Shown here one piece after another: positions 26,720-35,406 of a stretch of DNA of 64,000 bases. The translations under genes and the position numbers were made by a program. Position 1 is the stretch's first letter. Each line of letters starts with the position of its first letter. Origin of the DNA: Singulisphaera sp. GP187 (lineage in GTDB: Bacteria; Planctomycetota; Phycisphaerae; Phycisphaerales; SM1A02); NCBI GenBank assembly GCA_945862215.1, contig CAMAXY010000001.1:1-64000 (forward strand). Direction: 5' to 3'. The notes below the pieces were generated by a model that worked only from the letters and a program-made list of their open reading frames with translations, was not told the DNA's origin and did not search any database.

Positions 26720-27199
26720 ATGAGCATGTGGTTTTCGATTCTTACCGTACTTTTCATCTTGTCCAGCATCATTTTGGTGCTTGTGATTTTGGTGCAGCGT
26801 CCGCAAGGTGGCGGATTGGCGCAGGCTTTTGGTGGCGCTTCGGGTGGAGGAACCGACACAGCATTCGGTGGTCGCACCGGAGATGTCTTGACATATCTCA
26901 CGATGGGTGCGTTTGCGCTCTATCTCCTCGTCGCAATCGGACTGAATGTGGTTGACAATCAAAATTCAACTCTAGGTACCCAAACTGAAGAACAGATGAT
27001 CGAGCCCGGACTTCTGCCGACTGATCCAACAAAGACAACTGTCGCACCAACTGGAACGACTCCGACAACTCCAGTATCCGATGCAACGTTGACTGCGCCA
27101 GCACCTGCTGCTGACTCGGTTCCAGCCACGAATCAATCATTGACTGCTCCGGCAGCACCAGCACCAGCACCAGAAGCGCCTGCTGGCGGAAAGCCGTAA
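26720..27199 (+). CDS. secG: Preprotein translocase subunit SecG with extended Ala/Pro/Thr tail
   Basis: The 159-residue protein has two membrane segments (residues about 2-24 and 58-80) around the SecG motif VILVQRPQGGGLAQAFGG followed by GGTDTAFGGRTGDVLTYLT. The remaining 75 residues are a low-complexity Thr/Pro/Ala tail, making it longer than typical SecG (75-115). SecG stimulates SecYEG-dependent export. It follows tpiA by 22 bases, an arrangement common in many phyla. Confidence 0.93.
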   Translation: MSMWFSILTVLFILSSIILVLVILVQRPQGGGLAQAFGGASGGGTDTAFGGRTGDVLTYLTMGAFALYLLVAIGLNVVDNQNSTLGTQTEEQMIEPGLLPTDPTKTTVAPTGTTPTTPVSDATLTAPAPAADSVPATNQSLTAPAAPAPAPEAPAGGKP

Positions 27200-27205
27200 T
27201 CCCCA

Positions 27206-28090
27206 ATGATTCGATCGATGACCGGTTTCGGCATCGCACAAGCCGAGATCGATGGAGCGCTTGTTGCAGTCGAAGTCCGTTCTGTCAATAATCGACATTT
27301 TAAATGCACGCTTCGAGTGCCTGAAGATTTCACTGTTCTTGAAACAGATATTGAAGCACATGTATCGCGCCGCCTTGTTCGTGGCAGCGTCATCGTGACA
27401 GTGAGAATTTCCAATGCTGCAGCGCAAATTACGACACGCATCAACGGCGTTCGCTTGAATGAGTATCTCGCACAACTCACCACAGCACTTGGAGCAGAAG
27501 AAGCATCGCGTATTGATCGTGGCCAGTTATTGCTTCTTCCAGGTGTTGTTGTCGAAGATGGTGGCGCCGTTTTTCTTGAGCACCTGCGCCCAGTTGCGCT
27601 GCGCTTGCTTGATGAAGCATGCGACAAACTTATGACAATGCGCCAGATTGAAGGCGAGGCGCTTCGTGAGCACTTAGTTGAATATGGTGCAATCATTCGT
27701 TCGCGAGTCGAGGCAATTCGACTGCGCGTACCTGAAGTCATTGCGGCATATCAAACTCGATTGCGACAGCGCATTGATGGAATGTTGGCGGAGATTGGCA
27801 AGACTGTCGAGCCGGCAGATTTGCTTCGAGAAGTTGCAATCTTCTGCGAGCGTTCTGATATCGCCGAAGAGCTGGTGCGCTTAACTGGGCATCTTGATCA
27901 ATATGAATCGCTGCTCAATGCAAAAATCGCAGAACCCATCGGACGAACAATGGATTTCGTCGCGCAGGAGTTGTTGCGTGAAGCGAATACGATTGCCAGT
28001 AAATCGGCGGACATTTCAATCAGTCGGCAGGTTGTCGAAATGAAGACTGCAATCGACCGTATCAAGGAGCAGGCGCAGAATGCTGAATAG
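27206..28090 (+). CDS. yicC: YicC/YloC-family endoribonuclease
   Basis: The 294-residue protein begins MIRSMTGFG, the family signature, and continues EVRSVNNRHFKCTLRVPEDF. It ends with the DUF1732 region: LLREVAIFCERSDIAEELVR, MDFVAQELLREANTIASKS and the closing VEMKTAIDRIKEQAQN. Characterised members are endoribonucleases acting on RNA in stress or sRNA regulation. Seven bases separate it from secG. Confidence 0.95.
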   Translation: MIRSMTGFGIAQAEIDGALVAVEVRSVNNRHFKCTLRVPEDFTVLETDIEAHVSRRLVRGSVIVTVRISNAAAQITTRINGVRLNEYLAQLTTALGAEEASRIDRGQLLLLPGVVVEDGGAVFLEHLRPVALRLLDEACDKLMTMRQIEGEALREHLVEYGAIIRSRVEAIRLRVPEVIAAYQTRLRQRIDGMLAEIGKTVEPADLLREVAIFCERSDIAEELVRLTGHLDQYESLLNAKIAEPIGRTMDFVAQELLREANTIASKSADISISRQVVEMKTAIDRIKEQAQNAE

Positions 28091-28173
28091 TGCGGGGGAA
28101 CTCTCACGAGTACAGCTTTCACTTGATGGAGAGCCGAATGAATTTTGTCGCAGAGAGAAGCGTTGACTAAACT

Positions 28174-29205
28174 ATGTCAAGTATGCATGCGACACGAATC
28201 CTGAAGCCAAGTTCGCCAACTGCGCTAATCGGGAATATTCTTGCCTGTGTTTTGGTGATCGCAGCGTCATGCCATGCCTATGCGCAGCCGCAAAACATGA
28301 CTGGCAGGCGTCCTGAGGAAAAAGGTCAAGGAGTCGGAAAAATTCCAGATCCTCCAGTTCCGGTGAAAGTGAAGATCGAACCTGTTGGAGGACAGCAGTT
28401 GTGGCGTGGGGACATAATGCAGAGTCAGATGGTGCCTGCACCTGAGGTTGTTCGACTGTGGTCAGAGGATGTCCTTACAAACGTACGTATTTCCGCGAAG
28501 GTGCTCAGCTTGGTTGCAGATTTGGATTCGCACGAATTTGCTCAGCGTCAAACTGCAAGTGCACGCTTGGCAGATCCGACAGTCACAACTGAAGAAGTTT
28601 TTGCAATTTTAGTTCGGGGAAATCTCAGCGATGAACAACGCGAGCGACTCTTGACTGTTGCGCGCGAGAAAGTTCTTGCGCTTCCTCGAGGCGCACTTGG
28701 CATTCGGATGCAAGTGAGTGGCAATCCCGATAGACCTGGTGTCGAAGTGCAAATGTTGTTGCCTGGTATGCCCGCAGCGTCGGTCTTGAAGATTGGCGAT
28801 CGAATCGAAAGCATCGATGGGAAGCCAGTGAAAACATCAAATGATCTTGTCGACATCATTCAATCGAAGGTGCCAGGTGATTCAGTCAAATTATCTGTGG
28901 CGCGTCAACAACGTGATGAGCGTGAAAAACCGAAATTGGATGGGAAAGGGGGATTTGTCGAGGAGCATGTTGAGGTCGAGGTTGACCTCACTTCAGCGAC
29001 AAATCTCGATCGGTTTGAAGGTCAATTTCCAACGCAGAACCGCAGTATGGTTCTTGAAAGAAGGTTGCTCGCACTGCGGGAAGCCGAAGAAAAGTTTGCG
29101 CCAGCGACGGCAAAGGTGCCGCCAATTCCTGCCACAGCGGCAAAGCCTGTCAAGAAAATGACCGTTGGAAAACAGGAAGCAGATATGTCAGATAAGGCGC
29201 CGTGA
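28174..29205 (+). CDS. Exported PDZ-domain protein
   Basis: The 343-residue protein has an N-terminal signal peptide (ILACVLVIAASCHAYAQ, about residues 22-38) and a PDZ domain at about residues 170-260. GALGIRMQ starts the domain, GVEVQMLLPGMPAASVLKIG is the binding loop, and DRIESIDGKPVKTSNDLVDI is the core. A charged coil and Ala/Pro/Lys-rich end follow. There is no protease domain, so it is an adaptor or scaffold rather than a DegP-like enzyme. It may be the last gene of the tpiA cluster (83-base gap after yicC). Confidence 0.82.
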   Translation: MSSMHATRILKPSSPTALIGNILACVLVIAASCHAYAQPQNMTGRRPEEKGQGVGKIPDPPVPVKVKIEPVGGQQLWRGDIMQSQMVPAPEVVRLWSEDVLTNVRISAKVLSLVADLDSHEFAQRQTASARLADPTVTTEEVFAILVRGNLSDEQRERLLTVAREKVLALPRGALGIRMQVSGNPDRPGVEVQMLLPGMPAASVLKIGDRIESIDGKPVKTSNDLVDIIQSKVPGDSVKLSVARQQRDEREKPKLDGKGGFVEEHVEVEVDLTSATNLDRFEGQFPTQNRSMVLERRLLALREAEEKFAPATAKVPPIPATAAKPVKKMTVGKQEADMSDKAP

Positions 29206-29212
29206 TTCTTCA

Positions 29213-29248
29213 CGCAGAATCTCTCTAGCTCGTCTCGCTGATTCTGCG
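29213..29248. terminator. Stem-loop between convergent PDZ and adk genes, possible terminator
   Basis: cgcagaatc and gattctgcg form a perfect 9-bp stem with an 18-base loop. It starts 8 bases after the PDZ stop. The plus strand continues with A rather than T, and no T-run follows on either strand, so it is not a canonical intrinsic terminator. Confidence 0.35.
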
Positions 29249-29274
29249 AAAAAACAGTGAGGGAGATATCTCAA

Positions 29275-29901
29275 TCAAGCAGGATTCATAGCAGGTTGAT
29301 TGAAATGAGCTTCTTGCACTGGAACCACGACTTCAAGAACGCGTTGGAAGACTTGCGCGGGCGATCCCATCGCATCAATGTCTGAAACGATCGACTTTGG
29401 ATAGAACTCCAAGACTGGGAGAGTCTCTTTGTGATAAACCTCGAATCGATGTCGAATGACCTTATCGTCAGCATCATCCATTCTGTTTTCTTTGAGCGCT
29501 CTTTTCCGCATTCGCTGCATCATCGCATTCTCGTCGTTGCATCGAAGATGGATCACTTTGAAAACATCAAGAGAATTTTCTAGTTCACGAGCTTGGCCAA
29601 CATTTCTTGGGATGCCATCGAGCACGAGTAAATCTTGTTTGGGCTTATAAAGGCTGAGTACGGTTTGTGCATGCATGTTCTGGCGCCACATTTGAATTGT
29701 GAGTTCGTCTGGAACCAGTTCGCCACGCGAAGAAAAATTCAGAAACTGCTTACCAAGATCGCTCGTCATATCAAGCGAGCGAAAGACATCGCCGCAAGCC
29801 AAGTGAAAGAATCCGGGAATCTTTCCAAGAATCTTCCCTTGCGTTCCTTTTCCTGCACCAGGCGCGCCGAAGAGCAGAATGGACTTGTATCGATTAGGCA
29901 T
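29275..29901 (-). CDS. adk: Adenylate kinase-like nucleoside monophosphate kinase
   Basis: The 208-residue kinase has a P-loop FGAPGAGKGTQGK at residues 11-23, the NMP-binding segment HLACGDVFR and the conserved LVLDGIPRNVGQARELE. The LID is reduced to a short RKRALKENRMDDADDKVI stretch without zinc Cys residues, so this is the short-LID form. DGIPRN in place of the usual DGFPR and the unusual NMP region leave some doubt whether AMP is the only substrate. It is convergent with the PDZ gene. Upstream lies the long repeat-filled gap before recJ. Confidence 0.88.
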   Translation of the reverse strand: MPNRYKSILLFGAPGAGKGTQGKILGKIPGFFHLACGDVFRSLDMTSDLGKQFLNFSSRGELVPDELTIQMWRQNMHAQTVLSLYKPKQDLLVLDGIPRNVGQARELENSLDVFKVIHLRCNDENAMMQRMRKRALKENRMDDADDKVIRHRFEVYHKETLPVLEFYPKSIVSDIDAMGSPAQVFQRVLEVVVPVQEAHFNQPAMNPA

Positions 29902-29952
29902 TTCTTGGATGCTAGCAATGGCGGATTCAACTGGTCAATGCAGCGTATTTTG

Positions 29953-29970
29953 TCGATCCACGGATACAGC
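29953..29970 (+). repeat. Left flanking direct repeat of the 29.98-30.6 kb repeat block
   Basis: tcgatccacggatacagc recurs with one change (t to c) at 30605-30622. The pair brackets repeat copies 2 and 3 and the tandem units between them. Confidence 0.6.
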
Positions 29971-29975
29971 GATGG

Positions 29976-30300
29976 AAACAGCCACGGAAATACATAAGTG
30001 AGCAGCCGTGAAAAGTCCTCTCGGGGCTCAGACAGTCCTCGGCGACCGACACGATCCGATTTGCGAAATTTTATTTGCAAGAGCCGTCGGCCGCCTGCGG
30101 AACTCGCCCGAGAGAACTTTTCAACGGCAGGGCACGCAAGAAGATGCGAGACGGAATCTGAAAAACGTTCGAGCGAGAATTTGATTCGCCAACGTGGGCA
30201 GAGGAATGATTTGAACCCCGGCGAGTTTGCAAGCCGAGCAAGTCTACGCAGTTGTCTTGGTGCGCGCCGGAGGGCGCGCTGGATTTCAGCGCGCAGCATG
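29976..30300 (+). repeat. Structured dispersed intergenic repeat, copy 2
   Basis: Full-length second copy in the adk-recJ gap, same orientation as copy 1. Outer stem 30003-30026 pairs with 30106-30130. The paired segment differs from copy 1 on both strands (gccggg/cccggc becomes ctcggg/cccgag), so pairing is kept. The distal 65-base block is almost unchanged, and the GC hairpins recur at 30261-30300 with loop ggag in place of atag. The 840-base gap 29902-30741 otherwise holds only the repeats listed here and a short recJ leader; I see no gene in it. Confidence 0.85.
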
Positions 30301-30301
30301 C

Positions 30302-30431
30302 GTGAGCCCGGTTGCAAATCAGTCCGCTGCCAAAATCTGCACGAACCACTTTTGAGTCCATGCATGTTTGAGCCCATGGGCAAATCAGTCCGCTGCCAAA
30401 ATCTGCACGAACCATATTTGAGTCCATGCAT
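30302..30431 (+). repeat. Two tandem ~65-base units between repeat copies 2 and 3
   Basis: Units 30302-30365 and 30366-30431 share a 34-base identical core (starting caaatcagtccgctgcc) and both end ttgagtccatgcat. The junction sequence catgtttgagc at 30363-30373 resembles the sequence right after copy 1 (7599-7609), suggesting the unit is part of the element's 3' side. Confidence 0.8.
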
Positions 30432-30575
30432 AAGTGAACAGCCGTGAAAAGTCCCCTTGGGGCTCAGACAGTCCTCGGCGACCGACAAGATCCGAATTGC
30501 GAAATTTTATTGCAAGTCCAGTCGGGGGGCCTGCGGAACTCGCCCGAGAGAACTTTTCAACGGCTGGGCACACAA
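30429..30575 (+). repeat. Structured dispersed intergenic repeat, copy 3 (truncated)
   Basis: This copy contains only the stem half of the element. The outer arms are 30439-30463 and 30542-30566. Its 5' arm reads ccccttgggg where the 3' arm keeps cccgagag, so several pairs are lost, and the inner stem is also damaged by extra G. It looks like a decaying partial copy. Confidence 0.8.
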
Positions 30576-30581
30576 GCTGTA

Positions 30582-30655
30582 GCGCGACGGACACAGCCGC
30601 GGAATCGATCCACGGACACAGCCGCGGACACAGCCAAGGAATCGGGCCACAACCG
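30582..30655 (+). repeat. Short imperfect GGACACAGCC-type reiterations
   Basis: acggacacagccgcgga, ccacggacacagccgcgga and cacagccaagga follow one another, and similar units flank copy 2 (29958-29990). The second unit contains the right flanking direct repeat at 30605-30622. Confidence 0.6.
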
Positions 30656-30741
30656 GAGGCGATTGCCGGAGTGTGTCCGAATTTTGATTTGCAAGAACCG
30701 AGTTTTACGTGTGATTCTTCGATCACCCGTAGCCTGTATCA

Positions 30742-32490
30742 ATGAATGGTTGGTTGAAAAAATGGATTCTCCCTGCGGGCGTTCCCTCGGGCACGCTGAT
30801 GCAGCGAATTGCAATAGTGCGAGGAATTCCTGCAAGTTCTCTACCAAAGTTTATTGCGCCAACATTTGGCGATCTTGCGCCACCAAAAGAATTGCACGGA
30901 GCTGTTGAAGTTGGGCAGCGTCTCGCAGCCGCCGTGCGCGCTGGTCGCAAGGTCGCAATTTTTGGCGACTATGACGCAGATGGGATGTGCGCATCCGCAA
31001 TCTTGTTACATCTTATTCGCGCTGCACGACCAAACGATCCGCCCATCGTCTATATCCCAGAGCGCGCAACCGAAGGTTATGGTTTATCCGTCGCTGCAAT
31101 TCAGAATCTCGCATCGATTGGCGTGCAGACGATCATCTCTGTTGATTGTGGCGTGACTGCGATCGAAGAAGCGCGCGAGGCGCGTCGATTGGGTTTGGAA
31201 TTACTCATCACAGATCATCACACGATGCTTCCCGGCGGTGTCTTGCCAGATGTGGATGCAATCGCGCATCCTGGGCTCGGCGGTGGAACGACAGAACTCT
31301 GTGGCGCGGCAGTTGCTTGGAAAGTGGGATGGGCATTCTGTTGTGCATGGTGCGGCAGCGATCGAGTGCCGACAATACTTCGTGAATTGCTGGTGGAAAC
31401 GCTTGCGCTTGCCGCATTCGGCACAGTCGCGGATGTTGTCCCTCTTCGTGGCGAAAATCGTTTGATTGCACGACTTGGTGCTGCGCGAATTGCCAACAGT
31501 GGATTGCCAGGATTGCTCGCGTTGGCACGCGAGGCTGGCATCGGCGCAAATGATCGTGTTGATGCCGAGAGGATTTCTTTTGGCATCGCCCCGATCGTAA
31601 ATGCATGTGGTCGATTGGGTCGTCCACTTGATGCGGTGGCATTGCTTGGACTTCCATCGATTTCGCAAGAGGGCGGCGATACTGCAATGCTTCTTCGATC
31701 CGCCAAGCAGATGGCGTCTAACTTTAAGGAACTCAATAATCGCCGCAAGCAAGTTGAACGATTGATCGTCGATGCTGCATCTGCACGAATTGAAGAAGGC
31801 CTTGGTCGCGCACGCGGTGCATGTGTGCTCGCAGCGCCAGATTGGCCGCGAGGAGTCGTCGGAATCGCGTGTTCACGATTGGCTGAAATGTTTGCTGTTC
31901 CTGTCGTTTTGATGGAAAGCGAAGGCGACTTCGCGCATGGGTCCGCTCGAAGTGTTGAGGGATATTCCGTTTTGGGCGGACTTCATTCTTGTGCTGGGTT
32001 GCTCGAGCGATTTGGAGGACACGCAGCAGCTGCAGGCGTCGCAGTTCGCATGGATCGTCTTGATGCATTTCGCGAGGCGCTTTCTTCGCACGCTGCTGAA
32101 AACAGGAAGAATGATGAAGCGCCATCCATTCGCCCAGATGTCGAACTTCTTCCCTCCGATTTGACGATCGAATCATTCGAGGCGCTTGATGGGCTTGGCC
32201 CATTCGGTCGAACATTTCCTGCACCAACAGTATTTATTCGTGGCGCAGTTGTTTCGGCAGAGCCGCGCCTCTTTGGAGAAAAATCAGATCACTTAAGCAT
32301 CTTCGTGCGCATGGATGGTTCCGATGCAAGAGAAGTTCGCTGCACATGGTGGCGTCAAGCGGGGCAGTTCAACAGAGTGAAACGTGGTTCGCGTTTGAAC
32401 ATGATGGTAATTCCGCAGATCGATAGGTGGAATGGATCTCCGCGCCTGGCTTTTACGGTGATTGATGCGAACGAATGCGTTCCAGTCTGA
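30742..32490 (+). CDS. recJ: Single-stranded-DNA-specific exonuclease RecJ
   Basis: The 582-residue DHH phosphoesterase has GDYDADGMCAS (motif I), VDCGVTAIEEA (motif II), LLITDHHTMLPGG (DHH, motif III), a GAAVAWK motif and the DHHA1 domain with VVGIACSRLAEMF then a GGHAAAAG motif, and a C-terminal OB-like domain (LGPFGRTFPAPTVFIRGA). It digests single-stranded DNA 5' to 3' in recombination and repair. The ATG at 30742 follows the repeat-filled region. Confidence 0.94.
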   Translation: MNGWLKKWILPAGVPSGTLMQRIAIVRGIPASSLPKFIAPTFGDLAPPKELHGAVEVGQRLAAAVRAGRKVAIFGDYDADGMCASAILLHLIRAARPNDPPIVYIPERATEGYGLSVAAIQNLASIGVQTIISVDCGVTAIEEAREARRLGLELLITDHHTMLPGGVLPDVDAIAHPGLGGGTTELCGAAVAWKVGWAFCCAWCGSDRVPTILRELLVETLALAAFGTVADVVPLRGENRLIARLGAARIANSGLPGLLALAREAGIGANDRVDAERISFGIAPIVNACGRLGRPLDAVALLGLPSISQEGGDTAMLLRSAKQMASNFKELNNRRKQVERLIVDAASARIEEGLGRARGACVLAAPDWPRGVVGIACSRLAEMFAVPVVLMESEGDFAHGSARSVEGYSVLGGLHSCAGLLERFGGHAAAAGVAVRMDRLDAFREALSSHAAENRKNDEAPSIRPDVELLPSDLTIESFEALDGLGPFGRTFPAPTVFIRGAVVSAEPRLFGEKSDHLSIFVRMDGSDAREVRCTWWRQAGQFNRVKRGSRLNMMVIPQIDRWNGSPRLAFTVIDANECVPV

Positions 32491-32524
32491 TGGGCAGCGT
32501 CAAAGTTGCAATGCGTCCGTTTTT

Positions 32525-33952
32525 TTATAGCACAATCTTCGCACCCACAGCAATACTGCGTGGAAGATTTGCGCACTGGGCAAGTTCGCTTGCATCGAGT
32601 GCCGTCAACGGTGAAAGCTCGATTGTCGCTGCGCATTCGCCGCCTTCTTCATCACGAGGCACTTCAATTCCACACGCTTCAAACCAACGAGCCGCACGCT
32701 CGGACTGTGCACGTTGACTCGTCGCTGCAGAATCTTCCCCATCCGCATTCTTGATCGGCGCAAACTCTTCGTTGCGTCGAGTTTCATAAACCATCGAGCG
32801 AATGGCCATTGGCACAGCGTCAAAGATGAAAGCTTCCATCTTGATTGCATTGGGAGCGACTGGTTCGACCAGAACTCCGCTATGCATATCGATGCTCGCA
32901 ACCTTTTTCAGCGCACGGTGCAGTGGTAGTCCCTGTCCATCGTCAGCAAGGCGTTCCAAAAAAGCCCTTGAAAATGCATGAATTGCGATAGAACCAGCCG
33001 AGTGCATGAGCGCACCATCGGGATGGGTCGCCTCTGCAAGACGCAAAGGCAAGTCGCTGTACTCCAGAACAACAGTTCGATTATCCCGTCGACAAAAGAC
33101 ACCAACCTTTTCGCTCGGGTCACGCTTGGCAACAACTTTGCTTGAAACTTCACCCGAACTCTCGGGGTGCGCAGCATGCAGACCAAGAAAGAGCGGATCA
33201 ACTGCCTTTACAAGTGGATTGTCAACCTGAAAGTATGACAGCGTGTCGACTCCTTCACGCCGCATTTCTGCAAGTGAACCACTTGCTGCAAGAGCGCGGA
33301 TCGCACCACCATGTCCGTCGGGATTCAGTGCGATCGAATCGGGCGCCGCAAGCAGAATTTTTCCATCAAGCGATAGTGATGGCAAAGTTCCCTGTGCAAA
33401 GAAACGAACACTTTTCTCTCCAAGCTTAAACCAATCATGCTCGCGAAAGAAATCCTGTGTCGATTGATGATTCAGTGGACTGGTCATCAGATACCAAGGA
33501 ATATTCCCACGCCAACGACGCCGCGCTGCAAGAATTGATTCTGCGAAGACTTGAAAGAGCGATTTATGAAGCAGGGGCGTTGCAGGAAATGTTCCCTTTG
33601 GTCCGTTCCACCCAAGACGCGTCCCCTGACCACCTGCGACGGTGAAACATGCAACACGACCAGATCGGACCATCTCTTCCCCAATTGAGCGATACTTCAA
33701 TGCATCCAAAGATTGGGCGCACACGACAGAAACTGGCTGAATGTCATCGGTCGACGGATCCGATTTCGCATGAGATGCAGATGAATTCGCAATTTCTTGA
33801 TTCAGGATTTCGAGTGGCAATGTTTCGCACTGCGCCAATAAATTTTCGCGCCGAGAATCATCAAGAGAATCCCAAAAAGCAAGAACATGTGATTGCCCAA
33901 ATGTGTTCAGACGTTCTTTCGTCTTTCGATATCGATCTTGAAGGGAAGGCAT
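32525..33952 (-). CDS. UDPGP-family UTP-sugar-1-phosphate uridylyltransferase
   Basis: The 475-residue protein belongs to the eukaryotic-like UDPGP family. The nucleotide-binding loop is VAGGQGTRLGWNGPKGTF, NPDGHGGAIRAL and YFQVDNPLVKAVDPLFLGLH are further signatures, and KREAFIFD-equivalent KMEAFIFDAVP lies near residue 385. These motifs fit UDP-N-acetylglucosamine/UDP-glucose pyrophosphorylases; which sugar is used cannot be told from motifs alone. A GlmM-like mutase at 36988 could supply its substrate. It is convergent with recJ. Confidence 0.9.
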   Translation of the reverse strand: MPSLQDRYRKTKERLNTFGQSHVLAFWDSLDDSRRENLLAQCETLPLEILNQEIANSSASHAKSDPSTDDIQPVSVVCAQSLDALKYRSIGEEMVRSGRVACFTVAGGQGTRLGWNGPKGTFPATPLLHKSLFQVFAESILAARRRWRGNIPWYLMTSPLNHQSTQDFFREHDWFKLGEKSVRFFAQGTLPSLSLDGKILLAAPDSIALNPDGHGGAIRALAASGSLAEMRREGVDTLSYFQVDNPLVKAVDPLFLGLHAAHPESSGEVSSKVVAKRDPSEKVGVFCRRDNRTVVLEYSDLPLRLAEATHPDGALMHSAGSIAIHAFSRAFLERLADDGQGLPLHRALKKVASIDMHSGVLVEPVAPNAIKMEAFIFDAVPMAIRSMVYETRRNEEFAPIKNADGEDSAATSQRAQSERAARWFEACGIEVPRDEEGGECAATIELSPLTALDASELAQCANLPRSIAVGAKIVL

Positions 33953-33973
33953 TGTTCTTTGACCGACCTTCTA

Positions 33974-34657
33974 TCAGTCCAATTCAGGTGGGGCAGGATC
34001 GGACCAACCCTCAGGACGATGCCGCACGATTTTCCCACTGAGCAGATAAATCGTTTGCTCGCAAATATTCGTCGAATGATCCGCGATGCGCTCCATGTTC
34101 CGAGTCGCTCCAGTCACCCGGAAAGCAAAGCGAACGCTGCTCGTTCCAAGAGCGACTTGTTCTTGCGCTTGAAGAATCAGTTCGTTGCGAAAACGATCGA
34201 CTGTGTCATCAAAGAGGAGAACCTGCCGCGCAAGTTCGGCATTGGAAGTCGCAAGCGCACGATTGGAATCTCTCAGCATCCCAAGCACGCTATTAGCCAT
34301 CACGCGAAATGTTGGTGGCATTGGGTCAGACAAATGTTGATGCCCAACAACTTGTTCTGCAATGTTGACTCCGCAATCAGCGATGCGTTCGAGTTCGTTA
34401 TTGACCTTGACCAATGTTAGAACTTGGCGGATTGCATGCTCGTTGGTCTGCCCCATGGCCAGCAACGGAATCGACGCTCGCTCGATTGCAACATCGACGC
34501 TGTCGATTTCGTCGTCGAGTGCAACAACGGTCCGCGCTTTTGCTTCATCGTGATCGAAGTACGACTCGATCGCGAGAGTCACAAGCGTCAAGACGCGATC
34601 TCCTTGGGCATGCAAGACAGTTTGCAATTCATTCAACTTCGACGAAAAGGACGGCAT
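33974..34657 (-). CDS. phoU: PhoU-like phosphate transport regulator
   Basis: The 227-residue all-helical protein has two PhoU repeats. DDEIDSVDVAIERASIPLLA and LVKVNNELERIADCGVNIAE form the first, and FDDTVDRFRNELILQAQEQV and TGATRNMERIADHSTNICEQ the second; the paired E.ERIAD motifs bind metal. PhoU links the Pst transporter to PhoR signalling. No pst genes are in the window; it is 21 bases upstream (in transcription order) of the UDPGP gene. ATG 34657 is chosen over an upstream in-frame start at 34762 that would overlap pdxJ. Confidence 0.9.
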   Translation of the reverse strand: MPSFSSKLNELQTVLHAQGDRVLTLVTLAIESYFDHDEAKARTVVALDDEIDSVDVAIERASIPLLAMGQTNEHAIRQVLTLVKVNNELERIADCGVNIAEQVVGHQHLSDPMPPTFRVMANSVLGMLRDSNRALATSNAELARQVLLFDDTVDRFRNELILQAQEQVALGTSSVRFAFRVTGATRNMERIADHSTNICEQTIYLLSGKIVRHRPEGWSDPAPPELD

Positions 34658-34674
34658 GCATCTAGCATATCCCC

Positions 34675-35406
34675 GTGCCAAAATTGAGCGTGAACATTGA
34701 CCATGTCGCCACCATTCGACAAGCAAGAAGGACCTGGGAGCCCGATCCTGTGCTCGCGGCACGCGAGGCGGAATTGGGCGGTGCTGACGGAATCACTGTG
34801 CACTTGCGTGAAGATCGTCGACATATTCAGGACGCGGATGTCGAACAACTTCGCAAAGTGGTCTCAGTTCCTCTGAACTTTGAGATGGCGGCGACCGACG
34901 AGATGGTCGCTTTCGCTTTGCGAATTCGGCCGCAGACGGCAATGCTTGTTCCAGAGGGGCGCAGCGAAATCACAACAGAAGGAGGACTTGATGTCGCCGC
35001 ACTTGGCGATTCGCTGCGTGCGATTGTCGATCGACTCTCGCAAGCGGGAATTGCGTCGAGTGTTTTTATTGATGCTGATCCCCGACAAGTCGAAGCCGCG
35101 GCAAAGATCGGCGTTGCAATTTGCGAAGTGCATACGGGGCCATATTCGCACGCTTTTCATTTGGAGGGATCGTTGGGGGTAACGTCGCGCGCAGAATTGG
35201 AAAGAGTGGCGCGAGTGGGGGCACTTATTCAATCAGCAGGAATGCGCTTCAATGCGGGACATGCTTTGAATTATGAAAATGTCGCTGCGCTTGCGCAGGT
35301 TCCCGAGTTGTATGAATTGCATATTGGCCACTCGATCATCAGTCGTGCTGTTTTTGTGGGCATTCGCAGCGCAGTTGCCGAAATGCGTGAGCTCTGCAGT
35401 CGTTAG
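34675..35406 (+). CDS. pdxJ: Pyridoxine 5'-phosphate synthase
   Basis: The 243-residue TIM barrel starts at a GTG (34675) giving MPKLSVNIDHVATIRQAR, the PdxJ opening signature. ADGITVHLREDRRHIQD, LNFEMAATDEM and the closing ELHIGHSIISRAVFVG complete it. It condenses 1-deoxyxylulose 5-phosphate and 3-amino-2-oxopropyl phosphate into pyridoxine phosphate; serC at 12129 is the usual upstream enzyme. Its TAG overlaps the convergent Nudix gene's stop by 4 bases. Confidence 0.95.
   Translation: MPKLSVNIDHVATIRQARRTWEPDPVLAAREAELGGADGITVHLREDRRHIQDADVEQLRKVVSVPLNFEMAATDEMVAFALRIRPQTAMLVPEGRSEITTEGGLDVAALGDSLRAIVDRLSQAGIASSVFIDADPRQVEAAAKIGVAICEVHTGPYSHAFHLEGSLGVTSRAELERVARVGALIQSAGMRFNAGHALNYENVAALAQVPELYELHIGHSIISRAVFVGIRSAVAEMRELCSR

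Noticed and set aside
29766-30488. 240-codon minus-strand open frame across the repeat block
   Set aside because: It spans repeat copy 2 and the tandem units, begins inside adk, and matches the structured-repeat pattern rather than a protein. The equivalent frame in copy 1 differs by frameshifts.
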